A stretch of 10,664 nucleotides of DNA, taken from contig JAEUIK010000531.1 in NCBI GenBank assembly GCA_016793185.1, forward strand, positions 1-10,664, in the 5' to 3' direction. Shown piece by piece: positions 1 to 7,830 of the stretch (its first letter is position 1; every line of letters begins with the position of its first letter). A model generated the notes under the pieces. That model saw nothing but the letters and a program-made list of their open reading frames with translations. It was not told the DNA's origin and did no database searches. A program made the translations under genes and the position numbers. The DNA is from Planctomycetaceae bacterium. GTDB lineage: Bacteria > Planctomycetota > Planctomycetia > Pirellulales > JAEUIK01.

Positions 1-645
1 AATGCGGCCGACCTGGGCGTCGTCGTGAGTCACCCACACGGCAGCGCGCTCGCGGCGGGCAGCCTGCCAATCGAGCACGAGCCGCTCGATCGCCAAGGCG
101 GATTCCCGATCCAACGAGGCAGTGGGCTCATCGAGCAGCAAGAGCGTGGGTTCCAACTGCAAGGCTCGCACCAGCGCGACAACCTGCGCTTCGCCTCCGG
201 AGAGATCGCGCCAGTGACGCGTTAGGAGGCTGCTCCGGCCAATCCGGCTCAACAGCGCTTCGACGCGCTCGCGATCGAACGAGCTGCCCGCAAGCGCGGC
301 AAACGAGAAGGGGAGGCGCAAGTTGGCCTCGACGCTTCCCTCGATTAGCGCGGGACGCTGATGCAGGTAAACTGCCTGGCTGCGAAATGTCGGGATTCTT
401 GCCCCCCCGACTGCCGCGTCGCGCCAGCGGACTTCGCCTTCGTCGAGCGGGTCGAGCAGGGCGAGCGCCCGCAAGAGCAAGGACTTGCCGGATCCCGTCG
501 GTCCCGCAATGACCAGCCGCTCGCCGGTGGCGACGAAGAGCGAGACGCCGCGCAGCAGCCAATGTCCGGTGCGCGGTGCGCGCCGTCCGAGATTCCGCGC
601 CTCCAGCAAGAGCTCTTCGGCGTTCGTCACAGTGGCAACTCGCAT
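1..645 (-). CDS. ABC transporter ATP-binding protein, FetA/YbbL-like (3' end cut by window edge)
   Basis: This is the nucleotide-binding subunit of an ABC transporter; it would hydrolyse ATP at the inner face of the membrane to drive a permease partner. All core motifs are visible in 215 residues: Walker A GPTGSGKS (48-55), Q-loop glutamine in YLHQRP (Q96), signature LSGGE (148-152), Walker B LLLLDEP (168-174) and the switch histidine in WVTHD (H207). The Q-loop region, the LRLPFSF stretch after it and the short overall length resemble E. coli FetA (YbbL), the ATPase of a putative iron exporter, but substrate cannot be read from an ATPase. FetA is about 225 residues, so only the last few codons are missing. 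The ATG at 645 has no clear Shine-Dalgarno site, and the frame stays open a little upstream, so the start is tentative. It follows the acyltransferase gene by 52 bases on the same strand; a permease gene would be expected just beyond the left edge. Confidence 0.9.
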   Translation of the reverse strand, partial: MRVATVTNAEELLLEARNLGRRAPRTGHWLLRGVSLFVATGERLVIAGPTGSGKSLLLRALALLDPLDEGEVRWRDAAVGGARIPTFRSQAVYLHQRPALIEGSVEANLRLPFSFAALAGSSFDRERVEALLSRIGRSSLLTRHWRDLSGGEAQVVALVRALQLEPTLLLLDEPTASLDRESALAIERLVLDWQAARRERAAVWVTHDDAQVGRI

Positions 646-697
646 TGCTGGCGTGGTCGACGGACTTGCAGCCTTGGCGAAACCGCCAGGGTCCCGC

Positions 698-1444
698 CTA
701 CCGCGGCCCGGCAACCACACGTCGTCCCAGGGGAGTCAAGTTTTCCCAGGTCAGCTCGGCAAAACAAGCCAGGTAGTTCCCGCGCGCGAAGCCCGGATTG
801 GCGCGAAGGAAGTACTGCGCGTGGGGATCCGTCAGCGCGTCGGCCGCGGGATCCTCGCGTCCCGGCCGCACCGGCGTCTCGGGCTGCGGCGCGACCACCC
901 CCGTTGCCGGGTCATACTCCTGCGGGAACTTCAGACGCACCAGGGCCGCCGACCTGGCCTGAACCTCGGGGGGCGTCGGCCGGTCGAAACGCGGATAGAA
1001 CTCGTGAAAGAAGCCTGGCAGGAATCGATAGCTGCGGTGCGTGGATGTTAGCAGCAGCAAACCGGCGCGCGGGTCGCGCGATTGCCGCGCCAATTGGAAA
1101 CCACACTCCCCCCAGCGATAGAGCCAGGACGACTGCCCCCACAGTTCCGGCGCGAAGATCGTATCTCCCGCAAAGACGGCGCCAACCGGCTCGCCCGCCA
1201 GCTCGGTTTCGAGCGACGTGATCGTCGAGAACCCGACGATGCGCCTCGTCCCAGAATCGTGCAAGAGAACGACGAACTGTTTCTCGTCCAGGTCGCGGAA
1301 GAACGTCGCGGCGTCGACGTTCTCGAAGTGGTCCGCCATCAAACGATACAGCGCGGTGCGCTGCTCGCCCGACAGCGACGCCGTGGTTACCACCTCGCAT
1401 GAGCTGGCCGGTTCGCGAGGAATGATCTCGGCGGGTTCATCCAT
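698..1444 (-). CDS. GNAT-like acyltransferase family protein, uncharacterised
   Basis: A 248-residue soluble protein with no signal peptide or membrane segment. The N-terminal half looks like a GNAT-type fold: a helix (ALYRLMADHFENV), then FVVLLHD and IVGFSTI as the paired central strands, then AGDTIFAPELWGQ. The second half contains THRSYRFLPGFFHEFYPRF and ends with DPHAQYFLRANPGFARGN, a layout I associate with uncharacterised acyltransferase-like proteins encoded near adenylating enzymes. The usual acetyl-CoA loop (R/QxxGxG/A) is not obvious, so the donor may not be acetyl-CoA. I chose ATG 1444 because it has GGAACGGGG just upstream and overlaps the ligase stop by only 8 bases; an ATG at 1468 would add 8 residues and lacks a good ribosome site. 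The overlap suggests translational coupling. A role in transferring the acyl group activated by the upstream gene product is inference. Confidence 0.75.
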   Translation of the reverse strand: MDEPAEIIPREPASSCEVVTTASLSGEQRTALYRLMADHFENVDAATFFRDLDEKQFVVLLHDSGTRRIVGFSTITSLETELAGEPVGAVFAGDTIFAPELWGQSSWLYRWGECGFQLARQSRDPRAGLLLLTSTHRSYRFLPGFFHEFYPRFDRPTPPEVQARSAALVRLKFPQEYDPATGVVAPQPETPVRPGREDPAADALTDPHAQYFLRANPGFARGNYLACFAELTWENLTPLGRRVVAGPR

Positions 1445-2843
1445 CGCCCCGTTCCTGATCGCGCGCATCCGGGATTTCGCAGCGGAAGTCCTCGAACTTT
1501 CCCAGCGGGCTGCGCGGAATCGAGTCGACGTAGCGAAACGCGACCTCGAAGGGATAGCCGACGGCCGAGACGATCCAGGCCCGCAGCCGATCCTCGTCCG
1601 CGGCCGAGAGGGGACGATGCACCACCAGCAACATTTCCATCGCCGTTGTCGACCGCTGCACCAATTGGAACTGATGGATCGGCGGGAAGTCGGCTAACTC
1701 GTCGGTTTCCGCCAACTCGATGGCTGGCCAGCGCCGGCGTCCGTCCGGCAGGATCGCCATGTTGCGCTGCCGCCCCATGATCCGCCGCAAGACCGGGAGG
1801 CCCCGCCCGCACGGGCAGGCTTCTCCGACCTCGGCATAATCGCCAATCTCGTAGCGGAGCAGCGGCAGGGCGAAATTGTGCAGCGCGGTCACGACCACCC
1901 GGCCGATCTGCCCCGGCGAACAGAGTCGGCCCTCTTCGTCGATCACCTCGACGAGCACGTTCTCGGCTTGGACGTGGTATTGCTCCTGGGCGGGGCATTG
2001 CAACGCGATGTAGCCTACCTCTTGTGAACTATACATATCGACGATGCCGACGCCCCAGCGTGCGCGGCAGGCTCGGCGCACGTGAGGCTCCAGAAGTTCG
2101 CCGAACGTCCGCGCCTGGCGCAGCCGGGGCAAACGCCAACCGTGTGCCTGTGAGTGCTGCACCAACGCCAGCAGGTTCGACGGGTAGGTGAGCAAGTAGT
2201 CGGGGTCGCGTCGTTGCAGCCAGTCGGCCTGTTCTTCAATCGTGCTGTGGACGCTCAGCGTGTAGCTTGGCCCAGTATTCACAATGCCGCGCGTGGCCGG
2301 GCCCCAATCCTCGCCCGTCAAACCTTCCGGCGCGCGGCCGATTTCGCCCGCCAGGGAGCGAATCGCCGCCAGGGTGGCTCCAGGTGCGCGACGATGCCAC
2401 AGATGGTCGCGCAGCGTGCAGCAGTTCCAGAAGAGCTGAGTCAGCCCGGTGCCCACCACCATGACTGGGCGCCCCGTCGATCCCGAAGTGAACAACTGGC
2501 TCTGGGGGCCATGCGCCTCGGGCACGGACCGCGACAGGATCTCGGCATGCTGCGTTTGCAGATCGGAGCGAGTGAGCAGGGGGATTCGCAGCCATTCGGC
2601 CGGCCCGTGAACGCGTTCGGCGGGCAGGCCGACCGCGTCGAGCCGGCGTCGATAGAAGGGGGAGGTGTCGTAAGCGTGAGCCAGCAACCTGCCGAGCTGC
2701 CGAGTCTGGCGCGCTAACAACTCCTCGGGCGACAGCCACTGGATCGCCTCGAACTGGCACTGCATCGCGAGCAGTTGCGAGGCGAAAGGGCCCGGTATTC
2801 CTGGCCAGACTGTCCCGTTAACCGTTGTCGTGACGTCGAGCAT
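1437..2843 (-). CDS. PaaK / coenzyme F390 synthetase-like adenylate-forming enzyme
   Basis: A 468-residue member of the ANL superfamily, closest in appearance to phenylacetate-CoA ligase and F390 synthetase-like proteins. Such enzymes activate a carboxylate as an acyl-adenylate. Visible motifs, numbered from ATG 2843: the family opening SPFYRRRLDAVGL (61-73), the phosphate loop TSGSTGRP (119-126), the YSSQE adenine/metal motif (271-275), YEIGDYA (331-337), the hinge-region GRQRNM (357-362), and the C-terminal PRSPLGKF whose K449 matches the lysine needed for adenylation. Cys283, His290, Cys343 and Cys345 match a conserved Cys/His set in PaaK-like proteins that probably binds a metal. A GTG one codon upstream (2846) is an alternative start; GAG-rich sequence lies 9 bases before the ATG. 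It is the first gene of a three-gene minus-strand set and follows the giant gene by 62 bases. Substrate is unknown; true phenylacetate activation is not supported because no other paa genes are nearby. Confidence 0.9.
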   Translation of the reverse strand: MLDVTTTVNGTVWPGIPGPFASQLLAMQCQFEAIQWLSPEELLARQTRQLGRLLAHAYDTSPFYRRRLDAVGLPAERVHGPAEWLRIPLLTRSDLQTQHAEILSRSVPEAHGPQSQLFTSGSTGRPVMVVGTGLTQLFWNCCTLRDHLWHRRAPGATLAAIRSLAGEIGRAPEGLTGEDWGPATRGIVNTGPSYTLSVHSTIEEQADWLQRRDPDYLLTYPSNLLALVQHSQAHGWRLPRLRQARTFGELLEPHVRRACRARWGVGIVDMYSSQEVGYIALQCPAQEQYHVQAENVLVEVIDEEGRLCSPGQIGRVVVTALHNFALPLLRYEIGDYAEVGEACPCGRGLPVLRRIMGRQRNMAILPDGRRRWPAIELAETDELADFPPIHQFQLVQRSTTAMEMLLVVHRPLSAADEDRLRAWIVSAVGYPFEVAFRYVDSIPRSPLGKFEDFRCEIPDARDQERGDG

Positions 2844-2905
2844 CACGGTCCACTCTAGGTGGCCGGCATACCTGGTGGCAAGGCCCCCGTATACCCGGGC
2901 GTCAA

Positions 2906-5900
2906 TCAGGGAAGATCGGTCTCGACCTCTCCCGCCTTGACCCGATGTTTCACGTCTTGCTCGAAGTCGTAGAACAGCCAGTGCAAATCGCCGTGAGTAT
3001 CGCTGTAGAGGTTGTCGATGCTCGCATCATTCTGGACCGTGACTCCAGCAATGAGGAAATCATCCCCGTTCAGACGAACCCCGGTGCCCGTGCCGAGAAG
3101 GTTCGCGACGCGGGCCTCGTAGCTGCGCTGTGAGCTCCATTCGGCCAGGACTCCGAGCAAGGCGGCCTGATCGAGCGTCGTGGTTCCTGCCACGAGAATG
3201 CTGCCGTGGCCGCCTTCGGCGCCATCGACGACTTGCGACGCGTAAATAATGTCTTCCCCGCCGCCACCGACGATCACGTTCTGGCCTCCCTCGCCCCCAT
3301 TGCCAGTCGGGTTCAGCCCGAAGTTGCCATGGATCGTGTCGTGGCCGGAGCCGCCGACGATCAGGTTGTCGCCGCCACGAGCTCCCTTGCGAGAGGTGAC
3401 GCCATTGCCGTAGATCGTGTTATTGCCATTGCCGGCGATGATGACGTTGTTTCCCTGCTGGCCCTCGCCGCCGTCGGATCCGCCAATGAGGACGTCCCCC
3501 GCAGCTCCGCCGTAAAGGGTGTTGTTGCCGGTGTAGCCGTCGAGCGTGGCCTGGGTGCTGGTCAACCCTCGCGCATCGAGGAGATCGTCTCCGGCGCCGC
3601 CGTAAGCGGCCACGCGCCCGGTGATGTTCGTGAACTCGTGAACCTGGTTGACCGCCACGCCATTGAGCTGCACCTCGCGAATGCGAATGGTCGCGGCATC
3701 CACTTGTTCCAGCTCGACGCGGTCGGCCCCGCTGGTGCCGCCCCAGACGAGGTCGGTCAGCTCCGGGTTGCCGCCATTCGGCCGGAATTGAAATGCCTCG
3801 ACCGCAACTTCGAGAGTCGCGGCGACGCTCGTCGCGCCCCGCACATCGGTGGCTGTCACCTGGATCACATAGGAGCCGACCACGCTGAACGCGTGCTTGA
3901 CCGTCAGCAGACCCGATCCATTCATGTGCTGGACCGGCGAACCGTCGCCCCAATCGATCGTGTACGAGAACACCGCGGCATTGTCGTCGGGCGAACTGTC
4001 GACCGCCGTCAATGAGTAGGCTTCGACCGATCCACGCAGCAGCGTCGAGGGCCCGCTCAGGCTCACCACGGGGGCCGCATTGACGACGGCCAGTAAGGTG
4101 GGAACCGTTTCGGTAACGCCGCCTCGGCCGTCGCTCACGCGCAAGCGGACCGCGAACTCGCCCACCGCGTCGATGCCGAGCGCCCCGAGTTGCGCCCAAC
4201 TGAGCACGGGGTGGCTCCCGACCGCATCTCCAAAAACCAGGTCGCCGTTCACATCCCAGCTGTACACCAGTGGATCGTTATTCGGGTCGCTCCAACCAGC
4301 CGCGACCAACGCCAGCGAGTCCCCCTCGGCCAACGTGTAGGGCTGTTGATTCTGCGGGTCGATCGGGGCCAGGTTCAGATTGATGGTCCAGGTCGCCGGC
4401 GAACTGACCCCGCCATCCTTGTCGGTCGCCGTCAGCGATACGGTCTGTGAGCTCAGGGCTGGGAAAACATGGTCGACCGTCACGCCGCTCGGTCCCACGA
4501 CCGTCTCATCGAAGATGCCGTCATTGTTCCAATCGATGCGAAAAGTGAATCCCGCTGCCTGGTCGACGCTCGAGGGATCCGTGGCCAACAGCGTAAACGT
4601 TTGCGTGACTCCGGGCGAACCGTCAGCGGGTCCCTGCAACTCCGGGGTCGGGGCGACGTTTCGCACGGTGACGACGAACGTCTCCCGATCGGGCAGCACC
4701 GGCGCGCCGTTATCCGAGACCGTCACGGTGACGGTATAGGGAGCGGCCAGCTGGTCGAGCCATTGTCCGCTGATGAGACCCGTCTGCGGATGAATCGACA
4801 TCGGCGCGGGCGCGCCTGTCATGCTGTAGGCCAGGACCTGATTCAGATCGGGATCGCTCGCCGACAGCGGGAGTTGCCACGCCTCTCCTTCGTCGACGAT
4901 CACATCTGGAATAGTTGCCAGGATGGGCCGTTCGTTCGGAGCGGGCCCCTTCAGGTAGATTCCGGTCGAGACGGTGATCGGCATACCCAGATCGTTGTTG
5001 ACCGTGATCTGAATAAAGTAGGCCGTCCACCCTTGGGCGGGCGTCGGGACATTCCCCTCGTAGACGCCCCCGCCGAGGTCCACGAGATCCGTCGAAGTAA
5101 ACGCGGCGCCGACGACGGGCCAGCGGAAATCGCGTTTCGTGGCGTTGGTCGCCCTCCACAGCTTGGCGTCCGTCACTTCGGCCGAAGTGGTCAGCTGAAT
5201 CGTACCGTCAGCGAGCTGCGTGAAGCTGTAATCGGGCAGCGAACCGCCGTCGGCAAAGGTCAGGAAGACATTGAACATGTCCAGGAGATAGGCAGGGTCC
5301 GAGATGCCGTGCCCTGTGTTGGGAGCGTAACGGATCGACTTGGGTCCCGGGAGCGCATCGTAATAGAACGACCAGGAGTCCGGCGCAAAGAACTCATCCC
5401 CGCTGGCATTGAGGATGTACTTCGGGAGCGTCAAGCGATCGAGGTAGGTGTATGGATCGACGATTCCCAGCAACTCGTGCAGGTTGTCGCGGCCAAAGTT
5501 GTTGACGTTCAGGACGCCTTCGCTGACATAGTCGTTCACCGCGGCGGAGAACGTGCCGTTGTAGTAGGCGTAATGGTGGATGAAGCTCTCTTCCATATTG
5601 AGCAAGTCGGCGACGATCGGGATCGCCTCCGAGACGCGCGGATCGGCGGCTGCCGCCAGCCAGGTCGTCCACCCCCGCTTGGACCCCCCGGTGACGACAA
5701 ACGACTCGATATCGAAGTTGCCACCCACGGGAGATCCAAGAAAGTCGGCGGCCGCATCCATGGCGCGCATGGCGGCCCGCGTCATCGGCAAATTCAACGG
5801 CCAGGTCGGATCTCCGGTCTCGAGGTATTTGCGCCACGAGTAGGCGATGATCGAGTCTTCGCTTCGCGACGAAGTCTCGCCCGCGAACAGCAACGGTTGG

Positions 5901-7822
5901 CTGGGCACGCTATAGAGGTCGATGAACACGGCCCCGGTGGCGGCCGCGATGGGCCCCGCGTACTCGTCAATGTCGGTATTGACCGGCGGTGTGTTCGAAT
6001 TGCTGCCGCCGTCGATCAACAGCAGTGCGCGCGACTGCGTGATCTCGTTCGGGACGTACATCACCATCCAGTGCTGCCACAGCGGGTTGTTGACCTCGGC
6101 CGCTGTCCGCCAGGTACCCGAAGTGACGCGGATATCGTACTTCACGTAGCCATCGCCGACGGTCCGTCCGCGAATGTCCCACTTGTAGTTGCCATCCAAG
6201 GCGTTGACATAGTCATCGAGCGCGGTCCGCTCGCCAGGAGCAAAGACGGTCATCGCCACCGATTTCTGATCGACCAGTCCGGCGGCGTCGCGCACCTCAA
6301 CGGTCACGAAATAGCGCCCGGGATCGACGCCGGCCGCCGTGGACCAGCTGAAGACTCCCGTGACGGGATCGATCGTGGCCCCGGCTGGCGCACCCGGCGC
6401 GAGACTGAAGGTTAGTGCGTCGATCGCCAAATCCTGATCCAACGCAACCGCCGTGAAGGCGATCGTGCCCCCCACATCGGCGATCTGGTTCGCGATCTGC
6501 TTCAGGACGGGCGCATCGTTGGTCGCGCTATACCGGCGGGCGAACACTCCCAAGCTCGTGGCGCCGCCAACTTCCTGGCCGGGACTTTGCCAGGCAACCT
6601 GGAAATCGCCGTCCTTTTCGATCGCCGCCCAGGGGTTGTTCTGCGCGCCGGTAACGAAGGTATTGACGACGAATTCGTCGCCCGCGGCAGCACCGCTGGC
6701 GTCGTACTGCCGCGCGACAACTGCGTCGCTATTTCCATCCTGCAGAGCGCTCTGCCAGGCGACGACGAATCCGACGCCGGTCGCCGAACTGATGCTGGGC
6801 GCAGACTGATTGCCCGCCGTGAACTGATTGACGACGAACTCGGCTCCCAAGGCGACTCCGGCCGAATCGAAGCGGCGCGCCACGATCGCGTCGCCGCTGC
6901 CATCTTGCCCCGCGCTTTGCCAGGCGACGATGAACGAGCCGTCGCCGTTGGCCGCGATCGACGGCGCGCTCTGGTTGCCGGCCGTAGCTTGATTGACGAG
7001 AAACTCGCCCGCCAAGGCGGTCCCGGTGCTGCCGTAGCGCCGGGCGACGATGGCATCGCCGTTGCCATCCTGTCCGGCGCTTTGCCAGGACACGATAAAG
7101 TTGCCGGCCGAATCCATCGCGACGGACGGAGCTTGCTGGTTGCCGGCGGTCGTCTGATTGACTTGAAAATCGTTGGCTAAGGCGGTGCCATTGGCGCGAA
7201 ACGCCCGGGCGACCACCGCGTTGCCGCTCGCATCGCGGTTCGCGCTCTGGAAGGCGACGACAAAGCTTCCGCCGTCGCTCATCGCGATTGAAGGAGCTTG
7301 CTGATTCCCGGATGTCGTGGTGTTGACGCGAAACTCGCTGGCGAGCGCGGTCCCGTCAAAGCCGTAGCGGCGGGCGTAGATACCGTCGCCGCTCCCATCC
7401 CCGGTCGACGATTGCCAGGCCACCACGAAATTGCCCAACGAATCGAGCGCGACCGTCGGTGCGGTTTGGGCACCGTTGGTGGTGGCGTTCACACGAAACG
7501 GGCTGCCGACCTTAGTGCCATTCAGGTCGAGGCGCTGCGCATAGACGCCATCGCCGTTCCCGTCCTCGCCGGCGCTCGCCCAGACCATTACCGACTGGGT
7601 TGCGCTCGGATGGGAGCCGATGGCGATCAGCCGTTGATCATTGGCAACCGTGGCGTTGACCTGATATTCGGTTCCCAGCGGAGTCGCCGAGAGCAGCGAT
7701 CGCTCCTCGAGCGGCTCGACGAGCCCGCGGCGTGGTTGCCCCAACCACCTCGTGCTCCCGCGCTGATACTCTTCGAATTTTCCGCGATGCAACACCCTGC
7801 GACGCTGGCTTTGCTGGGGCAA
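2906..7822 (-). CDS. Giant planctomycete surface protein: beta-propeller repeats, PqaA-type hydrolase, Ig/PKD, RTX
   Basis: This is a 1638-residue mosaic, probably exported and cell-surface bound. A basic N-terminus carries VEPLEERSLLSA (35-46), a signature of large planctomycete exported proteins. Seven 55-residue repeats follow (52-437), then an Ig-like domain (about 436-527). Residues about 533-958 are a complete PhoPQ-activated pathogenicity-related (PqaA) domain, an alpha/beta-hydrolase: GGSKRGWTTW gives probable nucleophile S714, ASGDEFF gives D809 and NTGHG gives H838. A second Ig-like domain (962-1053) and three PKD-like domains (to about 1342; the third has YTIDWGDGSP) lead to RTX-like repeats (1408-1527) and a planctomycete-type tail (about 1551-1638). 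The start is a TTG, supported by GGGAG eight bases upstream and an in-frame stop 12 codons above it. Substrate is unknown; known PqaA relatives are linked to antimicrobial-peptide resistance in Salmonella, with no defined reaction. Domain order is seen; surface location and hydrolase activity are inferred. Confidence 0.93.
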   Translation of the reverse strand: MPQQSQRRRVLHRGKFEEYQRGSTRWLGQPRRGLVEPLEERSLLSATPLGTEYQVNATVANDQRLIAIGSHPSATQSVMVWASAGEDGNGDGVYAQRLDLNGTKVGSPFRVNATTNGAQTAPTVALDSLGNFVVAWQSSTGDGSGDGIYARRYGFDGTALASEFRVNTTTSGNQQAPSIAMSDGGSFVVAFQSANRDASGNAVVARAFRANGTALANDFQVNQTTAGNQQAPSVAMDSAGNFIVSWQSAGQDGNGDAIVARRYGSTGTALAGEFLVNQATAGNQSAPSIAANGDGSFIVAWQSAGQDGSGDAIVARRFDSAGVALGAEFVVNQFTAGNQSAPSISSATGVGFVVAWQSALQDGNSDAVVARQYDASGAAAGDEFVVNTFVTGAQNNPWAAIEKDGDFQVAWQSPGQEVGGATSLGVFARRYSATNDAPVLKQIANQIADVGGTIAFTAVALDQDLAIDALTFSLAPGAPAGATIDPVTGVFSWSTAAGVDPGRYFVTVEVRDAAGLVDQKSVAMTVFAPGERTALDDYVNALDGNYKWDIRGRTVGDGYVKYDIRVTSGTWRTAAEVNNPLWQHWMVMYVPNEITQSRALLLIDGGSNSNTPPVNTDIDEYAGPIAAATGAVFIDLYSVPSQPLLFAGETSSRSEDSIIAYSWRKYLETGDPTWPLNLPMTRAAMRAMDAAADFLGSPVGGNFDIESFVVTGGSKRGWTTWLAAAADPRVSEAIPIVADLLNMEESFIHHYAYYNGTFSAAVNDYVSEGVLNVNNFGRDNLHELLGIVDPYTYLDRLTLPKYILNASGDEFFAPDSWSFYYDALPGPKSIRYAPNTGHGISDPAYLLDMFNVFLTFADGGSLPDYSFTQLADGTIQLTTSAEVTDAKLWRATNATKRDFRWPVVGAAFTSTDLVDLGGGVYEGNVPTPAQGWTAYFIQITVNNDLGMPITVSTGIYLKGPAPNERPILATIPDVIVDEGEAWQLPLSASDPDLNQVLAYSMTGAPAPMSIHPQTGLISGQWLDQLAAPYTVTVTVSDNGAPVLPDRETFVVTVRNVAPTPELQGPADGSPGVTQTFTLLATDPSSVDQAAGFTFRIDWNNDGIFDETVVGPSGVTVDHVFPALSSQTVSLTATDKDGGVSSPATWTINLNLAPIDPQNQQPYTLAEGDSLALVAAGWSDPNNDPLVYSWDVNGDLVFGDAVGSHPVLSWAQLGALGIDAVGEFAVRLRVSDGRGGVTETVPTLLAVVNAAPVVSLSGPSTLLRGSVEAYSLTAVDSSPDDNAAVFSYTIDWGDGSPVQHMNGSGLLTVKHAFSVVGSYVIQVTATDVRGATSVAATLEVAVEAFQFRPNGGNPELTDLVWGGTSGADRVELEQVDAATIRIREVQLNGVAVNQVHEFTNITGRVAAYGGAGDDLLDARGLTSTQATLDGYTGNNTLYGGAAGDVLIGGSDGGEGQQGNNVIIAGNGNNTIYGNGVTSRKGARGGDNLIVGGSGHDTIHGNFGLNPTGNGGEGGQNVIVGGGGEDIIYASQVVDGAEGGHGSILVAGTTTLDQAALLGVLAEWSSQRSYEARVANLLGTGTGVRLNGDDFLIAGVTVQNDASIDNLYSDTHGDLHWLFYDFEQDVKHRVKAGEVETDLP
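3242..3604 (-). repeat. RTX-like glycine-rich repeats within the giant protein
   Basis: Residues 1407-1527 contain nonapeptides close to the RTX consensus GGxGxDxUx: GGAGDDLLD (1408-1416), GGAAGDVLI (1438-1446), GNGNNTIYG (1464-1472), GGSGHDTIH (1490-1498) and GGGGEDIIY (1519-1527). Such repeats wind into a calcium-binding beta-roll outside the cell. Here they are not contiguous: a glycine-rich loop of roughly ten residues follows each, giving a superrepeat of 26-29 residues marked by NVIIAG, NLIVGG, NVIVGG and SILVAG. Two copies lack the usual aspartate. Confidence 0.8.
6512..7669 (-). repeat. Seven tandem ~55-residue coding repeats
   Basis: Residues 52-437 of the giant protein are seven head-to-tail units. 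Units 2-6 are exactly 55 residues (165 bases) each, beginning at residues 108, 163, 218, 273 and 328; unit 1 begins at 52 (56 residues) and unit 7 at 383. The consensus is EFxVNxxTxGNQxAPSIA, then GxFVVAWQSAGQDGNGD, then AIVARRYDxxGTALA. This gives four predicted strands per unit. Most units keep an acidic DG(N/S)GD loop that could bind calcium; it is degenerate in units 3 and 7. Units 4 and 5 are the most alike, which suggests recent duplication. Seven four-stranded units imply a seven-bladed beta-propeller, though this is inference. Confidence 0.9.
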
Positions 7823-7830
7823 GTTGGCAA

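Noticed and set aside
128..562. 144-codon minus-strand frame within the ABC gene
   Set aside because: The neighbouring minus-strand frame carries every ABC ATPase motif through to the window edge, so this one is a shadow.
2844..2905. Possible terminator between the giant gene and the adenylating enzyme gene
   Set aside because: Only a 4-5 base GCCC(G) stem is present on the minus strand and no T-run follows, so read-through cannot be excluded.
3206..4015. 269-codon plus-strand frame over the PKD/RTX region
   Set aside because: It is the antisense of a repeat-rich coding region; its Ala/Val/Arg/Asp bias mirrors the glycine codons of the real gene.
4469..6415. 648-codon open frame on the plus strand opposite the PqaA domain
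   Set aside because: It is antisense to a well-supported domain, is rich in Arg, Gly, Asp and Val with no recognisable motif, and is the usual shadow frame of GC-rich coding sequence.
6512..7501. Regular 165-base periodicity considered as a CRISPR or DNA-level satellite
   Set aside because: The period equals 55 codons, the reading frame is unbroken and conservation is at protein level; there are no short identical repeats with unique spacers.
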